DNA of 64,000 bases, taken from assembly GCF_003634705.1 (NCBI RefSeq), contig NZ_RBWU01000005.1, positions 496,001 to 560,000 on the forward strand, given 5' to 3'. This DNA is from Actinomadura pelletieri DSM 43383 (GTDB lineage: Bacteria > Actinomycetota > Actinomycetes > Streptosporangiales > Streptosporangiaceae). Shown in pieces: positions 1 through 8,649 of this stretch. Positions within the stretch are counted from its first letter, which is position 1; the number at the start of each line of letters is the position of its first letter. Below the pieces are notes generated by a model. It searched no databases, was not told the DNA's origin, and saw nothing but the letters and a program-made list of their open reading frames with translations. Made by a program: the position numbers and the translations under genes.

Positions 1-13
1 ATCGCTTCGCGAT

Positions 14-85
14 CCGCCCGGTATCGCTTGCCTTCGGCTTTGCTGCACCGGGCGGGTCACGTGTTCGCGTGCGGGCTGAGGCCCG
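14..85 (-). terminator. Hairpins downstream of the first gene
   Basis: Downstream of the minus-strand gene ending at 98 lies a short dyad, CGGGC-TGAG-GCCCG (72-85). Further on is a 9-bp dyad, CCGCCCGGT (14-22) with ACCGGGCGG (47-55), around a 24-base loop containing CTTCGG. There is no U-tract, so termination is inferred from position and structure only. The loop resembles the palindromic repeat DNA at 8.7-9.7 kb. Confidence 0.35.
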
Positions 86-97
86 TCGGAGGAGGTG

Positions 98-952
98 TTA
101 GGCGTTCTTCGGCGGCTCGGGCTGCTGCGGGCCCTCCGGCTTCGGCGCCTCGGCGGACGCCTGCGCGCCCGGCGCCTGACCTCCCGGCGCAGGGGCGCCC
201 GGGGCCGGCCCGCCCGCGGCCGGGGCGTGACCCGCGGCGGCGGGTGCGGGCGTTGCGGAGCGCCGGCGCCACAGCAGGAACCCGCCCCCCGCGGCGACCA
301 CGGCCGCCACGCCGGCGCCGGTGAGCACGAACGGCATCGCGGAGCCGCCGTCCTTCTCCTCAGCGGCCACATAGCCCGCCGCGGGCGCGGTGGGCTGCGA
401 CTGGGCGAGGGTCCGCTCCTCCTGCTGCTGCACCTGCGACTCCGGCGCGGGCTTGCCGTTGTTGCCGGGCTTGCCGGGCTTCGGCGGCGCGTACTTCGAC
501 TCCGGCAGCGTCCGGACGAACCTCAGCAGCGCCAGGTCGGGCTTGCCCTTGCTGCCCTGGACGGCCGTGGAGTACACCGACTGGACCTGGGCGTCCGGAA
601 GCGTGTTGGACGACGCCTTGAGCTGGTCGCCCGCCAGCACCACGTAGGTCCCCTTGCGCTTCACCAGTGCCGGGAGCTGCTTGACGATCTGCCCGGCGTC
701 CTCCCCGGCGGGGACGACCGCGACGAACACCGGGACGGACCGTCCCTGCGCGGAGCGGAGCAGTTCCTGCGCGCCGTCCGTCCGGTAGTACTTGGCGCGC
801 GAGTCGACGTAGTAGCCGCTCTCGGTGATGCCCTCGGCGACCGCGTCGAGATCGATCTGCGCGTGCGCGGGCGATGCGGTCAGTGCGAGCGCCGGCGCGA
901 GCGCCAGCACGGTCGTCCCGGACGCGGCGATGCGGCGGACGGAGATGTTCAC
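98..952 (-). CDS. Secreted, C-terminally membrane-anchored protein
   Basis: A 284-residue protein of unknown function. Residues 1-31 form a signal peptide ending in an AHA-Q cleavage site. An extracytoplasmic domain of about 120 residues follows, then a Pro/Gln-rich stretch, one membrane segment at about 206-227 ending in WRRR, and a 53-residue Ala/Pro/Gly-rich cytoplasmic tail. The soluble domain (YYVDSRAKYY, VPVFVAVVPAGED) recalls actinobacterial TPM-like or Rv1476-like membrane proteins, a weak resemblance. The start is GTG at 952, with GGAG 8 bases upstream. It is probably transcribed alone or after the upstream glycosyltransferase, from which 136 bases separate it. Confidence 0.8.
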   Translation of the reverse strand: MNISVRRIAASGTTVLALAPALALTASPAHAQIDLDAVAEGITESGYYVDSRAKYYRTDGAQELLRSAQGRSVPVFVAVVPAGEDAGQIVKQLPALVKRKGTYVVLAGDQLKASSNTLPDAQVQSVYSTAVQGSKGKPDLALLRFVRTLPESKYAPPKPGKPGNNGKPAPESQVQQQEERTLAQSQPTAPAAGYVAAEEKDGGSAMPFVLTGAGVAAVVAAGGGFLLWRRRSATPAPAAAGHAPAAGGPAPGAPAPGGQAPGAQASAEAPKPEGPQQPEPPKNA

Positions 953-957
953 CTGAG

Positions 958-1015
958 AGGCTCCTTACGACACTGCGACTTCTGAGGCTGCGAGTTCTGA
1001 GCTGCGACTTCTAGA
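958..1015. repeat. Short degenerate tandem repeat upstream of the first gene
   Basis: Three copies of a 14-16 bp unit resembling CTGCGACTTCTGAG lie in the leader of the membrane-anchored protein gene. They could affect its promoter or leader; no function is evident. Confidence 0.5.
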
Positions 1016-1088
1016 TCTGCGGCGGGCAATCAACGTACCGGCGAACACCGGGAAAGGTGGCCGAAGCCGGGGAAACGGCAGGCATCGG

Positions 1089-1985
1089 TCAGATGCCGCG
1101 CCCCCGGGTGTGCAGGGCGAGCAGGACGCGCTTGCCGGACACGACGCCCGACGCGACGGCCAGCGCGAACGGCACCCGCCGCTCCTTCGGGTTCGCTCTG
1201 ATCGCGCGCGCCGACCAGCGCAGCGCGTCCCGCCGCCGGCCGACGGTGGCGCACCCGAACGCCAGCTGCCCGTAGACGCGGCCCGCCGCGCCCGGCACCT
1301 CGCCGATCTCCGGGTAGTGCTCCAGGAACCACTCCAGCGCCGCGACCTTCGTCTCCCACGCCTGCGCGTAGTACGACGTCAGCCCCCACAGCACCCGGAC
1401 GTACGGCTCGTCGACGTTCACGACCGGGTGGCGGCGGGCGGCGCGGAGCGCGAGGTCCCAGTCCTCGCCCTGGCTGCCGGGGATCGTCTCGTCCACCATG
1501 CCGATCTCCACCAGCGGCTCACGGCGCGCGACATAGGTGGACGAGTGGACGCTCATCATCCGGTCGCGGATCAGCGCGTCGTAGGTGACACGGTCGGTGC
1601 CGGCGAGGCGGGGCAGCTCGCGCCCGTCGAAGTCGATGACGATGCCGGAGCTGCACAGCACCGCGTCGGGCTCGGCCTCCAGCGCCTTCACCTGCGCGGC
1701 GAGCTTGCCGGGCAGCCACTGGTCGTCGTCGTCGCAGAACGCGACGAGGTCGGTGTCCAGATGGTCGATCCCGGAGTTGCGGGCGCCGGCGAGGCCGGGC
1801 GCCCGGGTGTTGGCGATCACCTCGACCCGGTCGCCGGCGAGCGAGGCGTCCGGCTCGGCCCGGTCGAACACGACGACGGCGCGCAGCTCGCCGTCGTACT
1901 CCTGCGCCAGCACCGACTCCAGCGCGCGGCGCAGCAGCTCCGGCCTGTTGTGCGTCGGGAGGACGACTCCGACGGATGGGGGCAT
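1089..1985 (-). CDS. Family 2 glycosyltransferase
   Basis: A 298-residue GT-A fold glycosyltransferase. The N-terminus (VGVVLPTHNRPELLRRALESV, split over residues 5-25) is the classical nucleotide-sugar-binding start of GT2. FCDDDDQW at residues 83-90 supplies the acidic metal- and nucleotide-binding motif, and GARNSGI precedes it as in the family. No membrane segments are seen, so it should act on the cytoplasmic face. The acceptor is unknown. It lies 97 bases downstream of cysN on the same strand and may be cotranscribed, although sulfate activation and glycosylation have no obvious direct link. A sugar transferase follows further upstream at 5.5-6.9 kb. Confidence 0.85.
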   Translation of the reverse strand: MPPSVGVVLPTHNRPELLRRALESVLAQEYDGELRAVVVFDRAEPDASLAGDRVEVIANTRAPGLAGARNSGIDHLDTDLVAFCDDDDQWLPGKLAAQVKALEAEPDAVLCSSGIVIDFDGRELPRLAGTDRVTYDALIRDRMMSVHSSTYVARREPLVEIGMVDETIPGSQGEDWDLALRAARRHPVVNVDEPYVRVLWGLTSYYAQAWETKVAALEWFLEHYPEIGEVPGAAGRVYGQLAFGCATVGRRRDALRWSARAIRANPKERRVPFALAVASGVVSGKRVLLALHTRGRGI

Positions 1986-2082
1986 CGAGGACCTGCCTAT
2001 GGGGTGGGAGGAAGGAAGGGACCGGAAGCCCGGACGGCCCGCCGCGCCGAATGCCGCCGGGACCGGGCCCGGCGGCCTCCGG

Positions 2083-3390
2083 TCAGCGCGCCCCGGTGAT
2101 CATGCCGGCGCCGACGGTGTTGTTGGTGGCCTCGTCGATGAGGATGAACCCGCCGGTGAGCCGGTTACGGCCGTAGTCGTCGACGAACAGCGGCTGCGTG
2201 ACCCGCAGGGACACCCGGCCGATCTCGTTCAGTTCGAGGGCCGGGGCCTGCTCGTCACGGTGCAGCGTGTTGACGTCCAGGCGGTAGTGCAGTTCCTTCA
2301 CCACCGCCTTCGCGGTCCGCGTCGTGTGCTTGATGATCAGCTTCGTCCGGGGAGTGAGGGTCCGGTCGGGCGTCATCCAGCAGACCATCGCGTCGATGTC
2401 CTGCGCGACCTCCGGCCGGTTGTTGGGACGCGCGATCATGTCGCCGCGGGAGATGTCGATGTCGTCGGCGAGCCGCAGCGTCACCGACATCGGCGCGTAG
2501 GCCTCGTCGACCGGGCCGCGCGGCCCGTCGATGTGCGTGATCGTCGTGGACAGCCCGGACGGCAGGTGCAGCACCTCGTCACCGGGCTTGAGGACACCGC
2601 CCGCGACCTGGCCCGCGTAGCCGCGGTAGTCGTGCAGGTCGGGGTCGGTGGACGCGTGCGGGCGGATCACGTACTGCACCGGGAACCGCACGTCGATCAG
2701 GTTCCGGTCGGACGCGATGTGCACATGCTCCAGATGGTGCAGCAGCGACGACCCCTCGTACCACGGCATGTTCACGCTGCGCGACACGACGTTGTCGCCG
2801 TGCAGCGCGGAGATCGGCACGAACGTCAGGTCGGTCACCTCCAGCTTGGAGGCGAACGCGGTGAACTCGTCCACGATCCGCTCGTAGACGTCCCGGTCGT
2901 AGTCGACCAGGTCCATCTTGTTGACCGCCACGACCAGATGCGGGACCTGGAGCAACGTGGTGAGGAACGCGTGCCGCCGCGACTGCTCCAGGATGCCCTT
3001 GCGGGCGTCCACCAGAATGATCGCCAGGTCGGCGGTGGACGCGCCCGTCACCATGTTGCGGGTGTACTGGATGTGCCCCGGGGTGTCGGCGATGATGAAC
3101 TTGCGGCGCGGCGTCGCGAAGTACCGGTACGCCACGTCGATCGTGATGCCCTGCTCCCGCTCGGCGCGCAGGCCGTCGGTCAGCAGCGCGAGGTTCGTGT
3201 ACTCCTCGCCGCGGTCGGCGCTGGTCCGCTCCACCGACTCCAACTGATCCTCGAAGATCGACTTGGAGTCGAACAGCAGCCGGCCGATCAGCGTGGACTT
3301 GCCGTCGTCGACGCTGCCCGCCGTCGCGAACCGCAACAGATCCATGCCCTTGGGGGACGAGCCCCCGGCGGCCTCGTTCGCGCCGGCCAT
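2083..3390 (-). CDS. cysN: Sulfate adenylyltransferase subunit 1 (GTPase)
   Basis: The regulatory GTPase subunit of ATP sulfurylase, which couples GTP hydrolysis to formation of adenylyl sulfate in sulfate assimilation. It has 435 residues, with GSVDDGKS (25-32, P-loop), DTPGH (102-106, G3) and NKMD (157-160, G4), followed by EF-Tu-like beta-barrel domains. It ends without a fused APS kinase, unlike longer CysNC proteins, and no separate cysC is in the window. The ATG start overlaps the stop of cysD in an ATGA arrangement, so the two subunits are translationally coupled. Confidence 0.96.
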   Translation of the reverse strand: MAGANEAAGGSSPKGMDLLRFATAGSVDDGKSTLIGRLLFDSKSIFEDQLESVERTSADRGEEYTNLALLTDGLRAEREQGITIDVAYRYFATPRRKFIIADTPGHIQYTRNMVTGASTADLAIILVDARKGILEQSRRHAFLTTLLQVPHLVVAVNKMDLVDYDRDVYERIVDEFTAFASKLEVTDLTFVPISALHGDNVVSRSVNMPWYEGSSLLHHLEHVHIASDRNLIDVRFPVQYVIRPHASTDPDLHDYRGYAGQVAGGVLKPGDEVLHLPSGLSTTITHIDGPRGPVDEAYAPMSVTLRLADDIDISRGDMIARPNNRPEVAQDIDAMVCWMTPDRTLTPRTKLIIKHTTRTAKAVVKELHYRLDVNTLHRDEQAPALELNEIGRVSLRVTQPLFVDDYGRNRLTGGFILIDEATNNTVGAGMITGAR

Positions 3391-4319
3391 CAGAAGTAGC
3401 CCTCCTTCTTACGGTCCTCCATCGCGGCCTCGCTGGTGCGGTCGTCCGCGCGGGTCTGCCCGCGCTCGGTGATCCGCGTCGCCGCGATCTCCTCGACGAC
3501 CTCGTCTAGCGTCGTCGCGGACGACTTCACCGCGCCCGTGCAGGACGCGTCCCCGACCGTCCGGTACCGGACGGTCGCCTCGAACGCCGGTTCGTCGTCG
3601 CCGCGGTTGGCGAACCCGGTCTCGGCGTCCAGCAGCAGCCCGTCCCGCTCGAAAACCTGGCGGGTGTGCGCGAAGTAGATCGACGGAAGCTCCAGCTCCT
3701 CCCGCCGGACATAGTCCCAGATGTCGAGTTCGGTCCAGTTCGACAGGGGGAACACCCGGACATGCTCACCCTGCACGATCTTGGTGTTGAACAGGTTCCA
3801 CAGCTCCGGGCGCTGGTTCTTCGGATCCCACTGCCCGAACTCGTCCCGGAACGACACCACCCGCTCCTTCGCGCGGGCCTTCTCCTCGTCGCGGCGCGCC
3901 CCGCCGAACGCGGCGTCGAACTGGTGTTCCTCGATCGCGTCCAGCAGCGTCGTCGTCTGGAGCCGGTTCCGGGACGCGCGGCGCCCCTTCTGCTCCACGA
4001 CCCGGCCGCTGTCGATCGAGTCCTGCACGGACGCGATCACCAGCCGGACCCCGGTCTGAGCGACCCGGCGGTCCCGGAACTCGATCACTTCGGGGAAGTT
4101 GTGCCCGGTGTCGACGTGCATCACGGGGAACGGGATCGGCGCGGGCCAGAAGGCCTTCTGCGCCAGCCGCAGCATCACGATGCTGTCCTTGCCGCCGGAG
4201 AACAGCAGCACCGGCCGCTCGAACTCGGCCGCCACCTCCCGGAAGATGTGGATGGACTCGGCCTCGAGGACGTCGAGCTGCGACAGCAGATAGTCGCAAC
4301 GCTGCACGGTCTGGGACAT
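3390..4319 (-). CDS. cysD: Sulfate adenylyltransferase subunit 2
   Basis: The catalytic, PP-loop subunit of ATP sulfurylase, which forms a heterodimer with CysN. It has 309 residues with SGGKDS at 41-46 (PP-loop) and the conserved segment PVMHVDTGHNFPE. The start was placed at ATG 4319 (MSQTVQRCDYL). An in-frame start at 4478 would add 53 low-complexity residues that are not part of the family. The 3' end overlaps cysN by four bases. The gene order cysQ, cysD, cysN on one strand suggests one sulfate assimilation operon, with a 136-base gap after cysQ that could hold its own promoter. Confidence 0.95.
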   Translation of the reverse strand: MSQTVQRCDYLLSQLDVLEAESIHIFREVAAEFERPVLLFSGGKDSIVMLRLAQKAFWPAPIPFPVMHVDTGHNFPEVIEFRDRRVAQTGVRLVIASVQDSIDSGRVVEQKGRRASRNRLQTTTLLDAIEEHQFDAAFGGARRDEEKARAKERVVSFRDEFGQWDPKNQRPELWNLFNTKIVQGEHVRVFPLSNWTELDIWDYVRREELELPSIYFAHTRQVFERDGLLLDAETGFANRGDDEPAFEATVRYRTVGDASCTGAVKSSATTLDEVVEEIAATRITERGQTRADDRTSEAAMEDRKKEGYF

Positions 4320-4455
4320 CGTTGGGCTTCTCCGCCTTTCTGGCAAGGGGCGACCGGCGGGACGCGGCCGCCACGGGGACGCGTTCCCCACCGGGATCGA
4401 ACACCGGCCCGGCCCGGCACCATCCCGTCCGCTGATCGGATGGTGAAAGGACTGG

Positions 4456-5364
4456 TCAGGACAGGGCGTCGTGCACATCCCGGATGCCGGTCAGCAGCGT
4501 CGACGCCGACGTGGGGTGGCACACCAGGATATCCGGCAGCCGGGGGTCCTTCCGGTTGTAGTTCAGTGGCGACCCGTCGATCCGGGACGCATGGGCTCCG
4601 GCGGCGAGCGCGACGGCCACGGGCGCGGCCGAATCCCACTCGTACTGGCCGCCCGCGTGGACGTAGGCGTCGACCTCCCCGAGCAGCACCGCGGAGATCT
4701 TCGCCCCCGCCGAGCCGATCGGCACCAGCTCCACCTCCAGGTCGAGCCGCTCCGCCAGTCGCCGGACGAACTCGGGCGGACGGGTACGGCTGACCGCGAT
4801 GCGGAGCTTGCCCGCGTCCGGGGCCGGGACGTGCAGCGCGGCCTCGGCGGGCTCCCCCGCGTCGGCCCGGACGAGACAGGCGCCGCCGGTCGCGTCCGTC
4901 CGCAACGTCAGCCCCTGCGCCGGAAGCGCCACCGAGCCCGCCGTGAGCCGGCCACCCTCGGCACCGTCCCGCCGCCACAGGGCCACATGGACGGCCCAGT
5001 CACGGCGGCCCTCCTCGGAGAACTCACGGGTGCCGTCCAACGGGTCGACGATCCACACCCGGTCGGCGGTGAGCCGCTCCGCGTCGGCCGTGTTCCGCGT
5101 CGGCGCGCGGTCGGCGCCACCCCCCGCGACGGCCCGTTTCCCCGCCACGGCGGACCGGCCCTCCTCCGACAGCACCGCGTCGCCGGGACAGCGTTCCGCC
5201 AGCGCCGCCATGAGGTACTCGTGGGCCCGGACGTCGCCCGTGTCCTTCAGGGCCCGCGCGTCGGCGAACCCCACCTCGTCCCGCACGTCCAGCAGCAGCC
5301 GGCCCGCCTCGGCGGCCAACTCCGCCGCCACGGCATGATCGTCCGCCACCGCTTGCACCGTCAT
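4456..5364 (-). CDS. cysQ: 3'(2'),5'-bisphosphate nucleotidase, CysQ family
   Basis: Hydrolyses 3'-phosphoadenosine 5'-phosphate, the by-product of PAPS use, or related inositol phosphates. It has 302 residues of the FIG/IMPase superfamily with both metal-binding signatures: SEEG at 66-69 and VDPLDGT at 106-112. YEWDSAAPVAV near the C-terminus is the third family motif. It lies directly upstream of cysD-cysN on the same strand, which supports the sulfur role over a purely inositol phosphatase role. Confidence 0.9.
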   Translation of the reverse strand: MTVQAVADDHAVAAELAAEAGRLLLDVRDEVGFADARALKDTGDVRAHEYLMAALAERCPGDAVLSEEGRSAVAGKRAVAGGGADRAPTRNTADAERLTADRVWIVDPLDGTREFSEEGRRDWAVHVALWRRDGAEGGRLTAGSVALPAQGLTLRTDATGGACLVRADAGEPAEAALHVPAPDAGKLRIAVSRTRPPEFVRRLAERLDLEVELVPIGSAGAKISAVLLGEVDAYVHAGGQYEWDSAAPVAVALAAGAHASRIDGSPLNYNRKDPRLPDILVCHPTSASTLLTGIRDVHDALS

Positions 5365-5457
5365 CTCGTCCGCTCACATTCCCGAAATCGGCTGTCCGCT
5401 CGGCCCACCATCTCATGCGCACCGCGAGCCCCACCGGGCGAGGTGCGCCGGAACCGG

Positions 5458-6933
5458 TCAGTACGCGCCGGACCCACGGAAGACCGCCGACCAGGTCTTC
5501 CACATGATCTGCAGGTCCAGCGCCAGCGTCCAGTTGTCCACGTACCGCAGGTCGAGCCGCACCGACTCCTCCCACGTCAGGTCGGAACGGCCGCTCACCT
5601 GCCACAGGCCCGTCAACCCCGGCTTCACCACCAGCCGCCGGTACACGTCGCCGCCGTACTGGGCGACCTCCTCCGGCAGCGGCGGACGCGGCCCCACCAG
5701 CGACATGTCACCGCGCACCACGTTGATCAGCTGCGGCAGCTCGTCCAGCGAGTACCGGCGCAGCCACCGTCCCACCCGGGTGATCCGCGGATCCGCACGG
5801 ATCTTGAACAGGACGCCGTCGTTCTCGTTCTGCCGCATCAGCTCCAGCTTGCGGGCCTCCGCGTCCTGCACCATCGTGCGGAACTTCAGCACGGTGAACT
5901 CGCGGCCACCGCGCCCCACGCGCACCTGCCGGAACATCACCGGGCCCTCGCTCGTCGCCTTGATCAGCACAGCGACGGCCAGCATCAACGGACTCAACAG
6001 CGCCAGACCCGCCAGCGCCGCCGTCCGGTCGAACACACCCTTGAACACCTTCCGGGTGCCGTCCAGCTCGGGGTGCTCCACATGCAGCAACGGCAGACCC
6101 GACACCGGCCTGATCGAGATGCGGGGGCCGGTCACGTCCATCAACGCGGGCGCGACCACGAGCTCCACGTCGTCCCGCTCGATCTGCCACGCCAGCCGCC
6201 GCAACGCCACCCCGTCCATCTCCGGACAGGCCAGCACCGCCACCGAATCCGCCCCGATCCGGTCGGCCACCGCAGCGGCCTGCCCGAAATCGCCCAGCAC
6301 CGGCACGCCCTCGACCTCGCTCACGGCGTCGTCGCCCGCGGCCAGCGCGGGCGGCAGACACACCGCCACGATGTCCATCCCGTGGTAGCGCTTCTGCCGC
6401 AGCACCTTGATGAGATCGGCGACCGACGTCCGGTGCCCCACCGCGACCACGCGCCGCATGCACTCGCCGTTCCAGCGCTTGCGATGCAGCCACTTGCGCA
6501 GCCGGTACCGGGCCACCAGATTGAGGAACGTTCCGAGTGGCATCGCCATCACGACATAGCCGCGCGCCACCTCCGTCTTCGTCGCGTAGGCGACGATCGC
6601 CAACGTGGCCGTGAAGATGAAGCCCGCGCGGATGACCCGGTGGAACTCCTCGTAGCCCACGCCGATGTACCGCGGCTGGTACGCCCGACACAGCATCAGC
6701 GTCGGCAGCCACAGCACCGGAAGCGCCACCGTCAACGCCACATACGGGACGTTCGGAGCGGACGGCACCCCCGGGAAGCGGAGCACGAACGCGATCACAC
6801 CGGCGAGCAACATGCTGAAGAAGTCGAGACATCCCGCGACACCGCGGTAGAGACCGCTCCAACTCTGGAACGACGCGCGGCTGTGCTCATAGCTGATCGG
6901 TGACTCGGCCTGGACCTTGTCAACGACGGCCAT
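5458..6933 (-). CDS. Polyprenyl glycosylphosphotransferase (WcaJ-like initiating sugar transferase)
   Basis: Transfers a sugar-1-phosphate to undecaprenyl phosphate, the first committed step of an exopolysaccharide or cell-wall glycan. It has 491 residues. The N-terminal half holds about four membrane segments and a CoA-binding-like domain. The C-terminal catalytic domain has the family signatures KFRTM, RRYSLDELPQL, GDMSLVGPRPPLPEE and the terminal RSDLTWEE region. The ATG at 6933 (MAVVDKVQ) was chosen because GAGGGG precedes it. An upstream in-frame ATG at 7035 lacks this and adds 34 unrelated residues. No polymerase or flippase genes are nearby. Confidence 0.92.
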   Translation of the reverse strand: MAVVDKVQAESPISYEHSRASFQSWSGLYRGVAGCLDFFSMLLAGVIAFVLRFPGVPSAPNVPYVALTVALPVLWLPTLMLCRAYQPRYIGVGYEEFHRVIRAGFIFTATLAIVAYATKTEVARGYVVMAMPLGTFLNLVARYRLRKWLHRKRWNGECMRRVVAVGHRTSVADLIKVLRQKRYHGMDIVAVCLPPALAAGDDAVSEVEGVPVLGDFGQAAAVADRIGADSVAVLACPEMDGVALRRLAWQIERDDVELVVAPALMDVTGPRISIRPVSGLPLLHVEHPELDGTRKVFKGVFDRTAALAGLALLSPLMLAVAVLIKATSEGPVMFRQVRVGRGGREFTVLKFRTMVQDAEARKLELMRQNENDGVLFKIRADPRITRVGRWLRRYSLDELPQLINVVRGDMSLVGPRPPLPEEVAQYGGDVYRRLVVKPGLTGLWQVSGRSDLTWEESVRLDLRYVDNWTLALDLQIMWKTWSAVFRGSGAY

Positions 6934-7228
6934 AAACCCCTCACCAATCCCCTGCAACACGCGCGCCCCGGTGACGCGATTCACACCGAAGACGGCTGAA
7001 CGTCGCCCTAGGTTCACAAACATCATGAACCTCATCAGAGGGGCATCCTACGACCTCTTTACCGTGGTCAGAGCCCCGCCGCGCCCACCACACCACCACG
7101 AGCGGCAAACCACCCCGGACGTGCGGAGAAACCCCGCCCCGCACCCGCGGTCAACGACCGACCGGAGCGTACACCTCCAACCGCTGACCGTATCCGGCCA
7201 CGCCCTGACCTGCCCCTTTGACCACTCG
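6934..7228. promoter_or_regulatory. Spacer with an inverted repeat upstream of the sugar transferase
   Basis: Just under 300 bases without a credible gene between pth and the sugar transferase. It contains the dyad AGGTTC-(11 bases)-GAACCT at 7010-7032, about 80 bases upstream of the transferase start. This is a plausible operator or promoter-proximal site; no regulator can be assigned. Confidence 0.35.
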
Positions 7229-7804
7229 TCAGCCCGCGTGGAAGACGTTCTGAGCCGCCTCCAGCCCCACCGACACAAGGGCCTCCACCGCATCCGCCGC
7301 CCGATCCACCTCAAGATCGAGATCCTTGCGCTCCGCCGCGGAGAAGTCCTTCAACACGAACGCCGCCGCGTCCATCCGCCCCGGCGGACGCCCCACCCCG
7401 AACCGCACCCGCAGATACTCCCTCGACCCCAACGCCCTCGTCACCGAACGCAGACCGTTGTGGCCATTGTCACCGCCCCCCGACTTCAACCGCACCGCAC
7501 CGAACGGAATGTCCAACTCGTCATGCACGACGACGAGCCGCTCCACCGGCACCTTGTAGAAATCACACAACCCCTTCACCGGCCCACCCGACTCGTTCAT
7601 GAACGAACGCGGCTTCGCCAACACCACCCGCACCCCCGCCGACCGCCCCTCCACGACCTCCGCCCGCGCCCGATGCGACCTGAACCGTCCACCCATCCGC
7701 GCCGCCAACACGTCCACCACCATGAACCCGGCGTTATGCCTGTTCCTCGCATACGACGGCCCAGGATTGCCCAGACCCGCCACCAACCAAAGATCCGCGC
7801 CCAC
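7229..7804 (-). CDS. pth: Peptidyl-tRNA hydrolase
   Basis: Releases peptides from peptidyl-tRNAs that drop off the ribosome. It has 191 residues with the family signatures VAGLGNPGPSYA at the N-terminus, NRHNAGF (catalytic His 23), FMNESG, VVHDELD (catalytic Asp 95) and GGDNGHNGL. Several in-frame starts exist. GTG 7804 was chosen because GGAGG lies 8 bases upstream and the resulting length matches the family. Longer versions begin with an Arg-rich stretch that is leader sequence. It is the last gene of the conserved glmU-prs-rplY-pth order. Confidence 0.95.
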   Translation of the reverse strand: MGADLWLVAGLGNPGPSYARNRHNAGFMVVDVLAARMGGRFRSHRARAEVVEGRSAGVRVVLAKPRSFMNESGGPVKGLCDFYKVPVERLVVVHDELDIPFGAVRLKSGGGDNGHNGLRSVTRALGSREYLRVRFGVGRPPGRMDAAAFVLKDFSAAERKDLDLEVDRAADAVEALVSVGLEAAQNVFHAG

Positions 7805-7829
7805 CCGAAACACCTCCACACCCGACGAA

Positions 7830-7866
7830 CACGGCCCCCACCGGTGCACACACCGTGGGGGCCGTG
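7830..7866 (-). terminator. Strong hairpin between rplY and pth
   Basis: A perfect 12-bp stem, CACGGCCCCCAC (7830-7841) with GTGGGGGCCGTG (7855-7866) and a 13-base loop, lies just after the rplY stop and just upstream of pth. There is no U-tract. It may be a partial terminator or a processing site that separates rplY from pth expression. Confidence 0.6.
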
Positions 7867-7880
7867 AAAAGAACAGCGAG

Positions 7881-8498
7881 CTACTCGGCGGACTCGCCCT
7901 CACCCTCGGCGCCCTCGCCCGCCTCACCCTCGGCGGCCTCCGCCTCCGGCTCCGTCGCCGCGCTCGCATCCGTGATCTGGACCACCAGCACGTCCTCGTC
8001 CGCCGCCAGCGTCGTACCCGCCGGAAGCTTCAGGTCCTTCGCCAGCACCTGACTGTCAATCTGCAGCTCACTGATGTCCAGCTCGACCGACTCCGGAATC
8101 CGCGTCGCCTCGGTCTCCACCGAGATCTCCACGGCCGTCTGCGCGACCTGGCCACCCGCCACCACATCACCGACCAGCTGGATCGGCAGATCGACGACGA
8201 CCTTCTCCCCGCGCTTCACCAGCAGCAGGTCCACGTGCTCCAGGAACCCCTTGATCGGGTCGCGCTGCACGTCCTTCGGCAACGCCAGCTCGGTACCGTC
8301 CCCGAGCCCCTCGATGGTCAACAGCACGTTCGGCGTCTTGAGCGCCAGCATCAGGTCATGGCCCGGCAGCGAGATGTGCTGCGGGTCGGTGCCGTGACCG
8401 TAGAGCACGGCGGGCACCCTGCCGGCCCGGCGGGTGCGCCGCGCGGCACCCTTACCGAACTCGGTGCGCGGCTCGGCGGCAATACGTACCTCGGACAC
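7881..8498 (-). CDS. rplY: 50S ribosomal protein L25 (Ctc form)
   Basis: Binds 5S rRNA in the large ribosomal subunit. It has 205 residues, the long Ctc form: an N-terminal L25 domain (GRVPAVLYGHGTDPQHISLP) and a C-terminal beta domain, ending in an acidic Glu/Ala/Gly-rich tail typical of actinobacteria. The start is GTG 8498 (VSEVRIAAEPR) with GGAG 8 bases upstream. It lies between prs and pth as in other actinobacteria, but is separated from prs by 1.2 kb of repetitive DNA. Confidence 0.95.
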   Translation of the reverse strand: MSEVRIAAEPRTEFGKGAARRTRRAGRVPAVLYGHGTDPQHISLPGHDLMLALKTPNVLLTIEGLGDGTELALPKDVQRDPIKGFLEHVDLLLVKRGEKVVVDLPIQLVGDVVAGGQVAQTAVEISVETEATRIPESVELDISELQIDSQVLAKDLKLPAGTTLAADEDVLVVQITDASAATEPEAEAAEGEAGEGAEGEGESAE

Positions 8499-8649
8499 GG
8501 CGAAAACTCCTCAATGTTGCGATCCACGGCCGTCCACCCTTGGACGTCCGCTACGGACAGTGGCGATCCTCGCGCGCCGACCAGGGACGAGCGATTCAAA
8601 GACTCTTTGCGTCCCCCAGGGAGCGCGGAACCATCACGACTCGCACTGA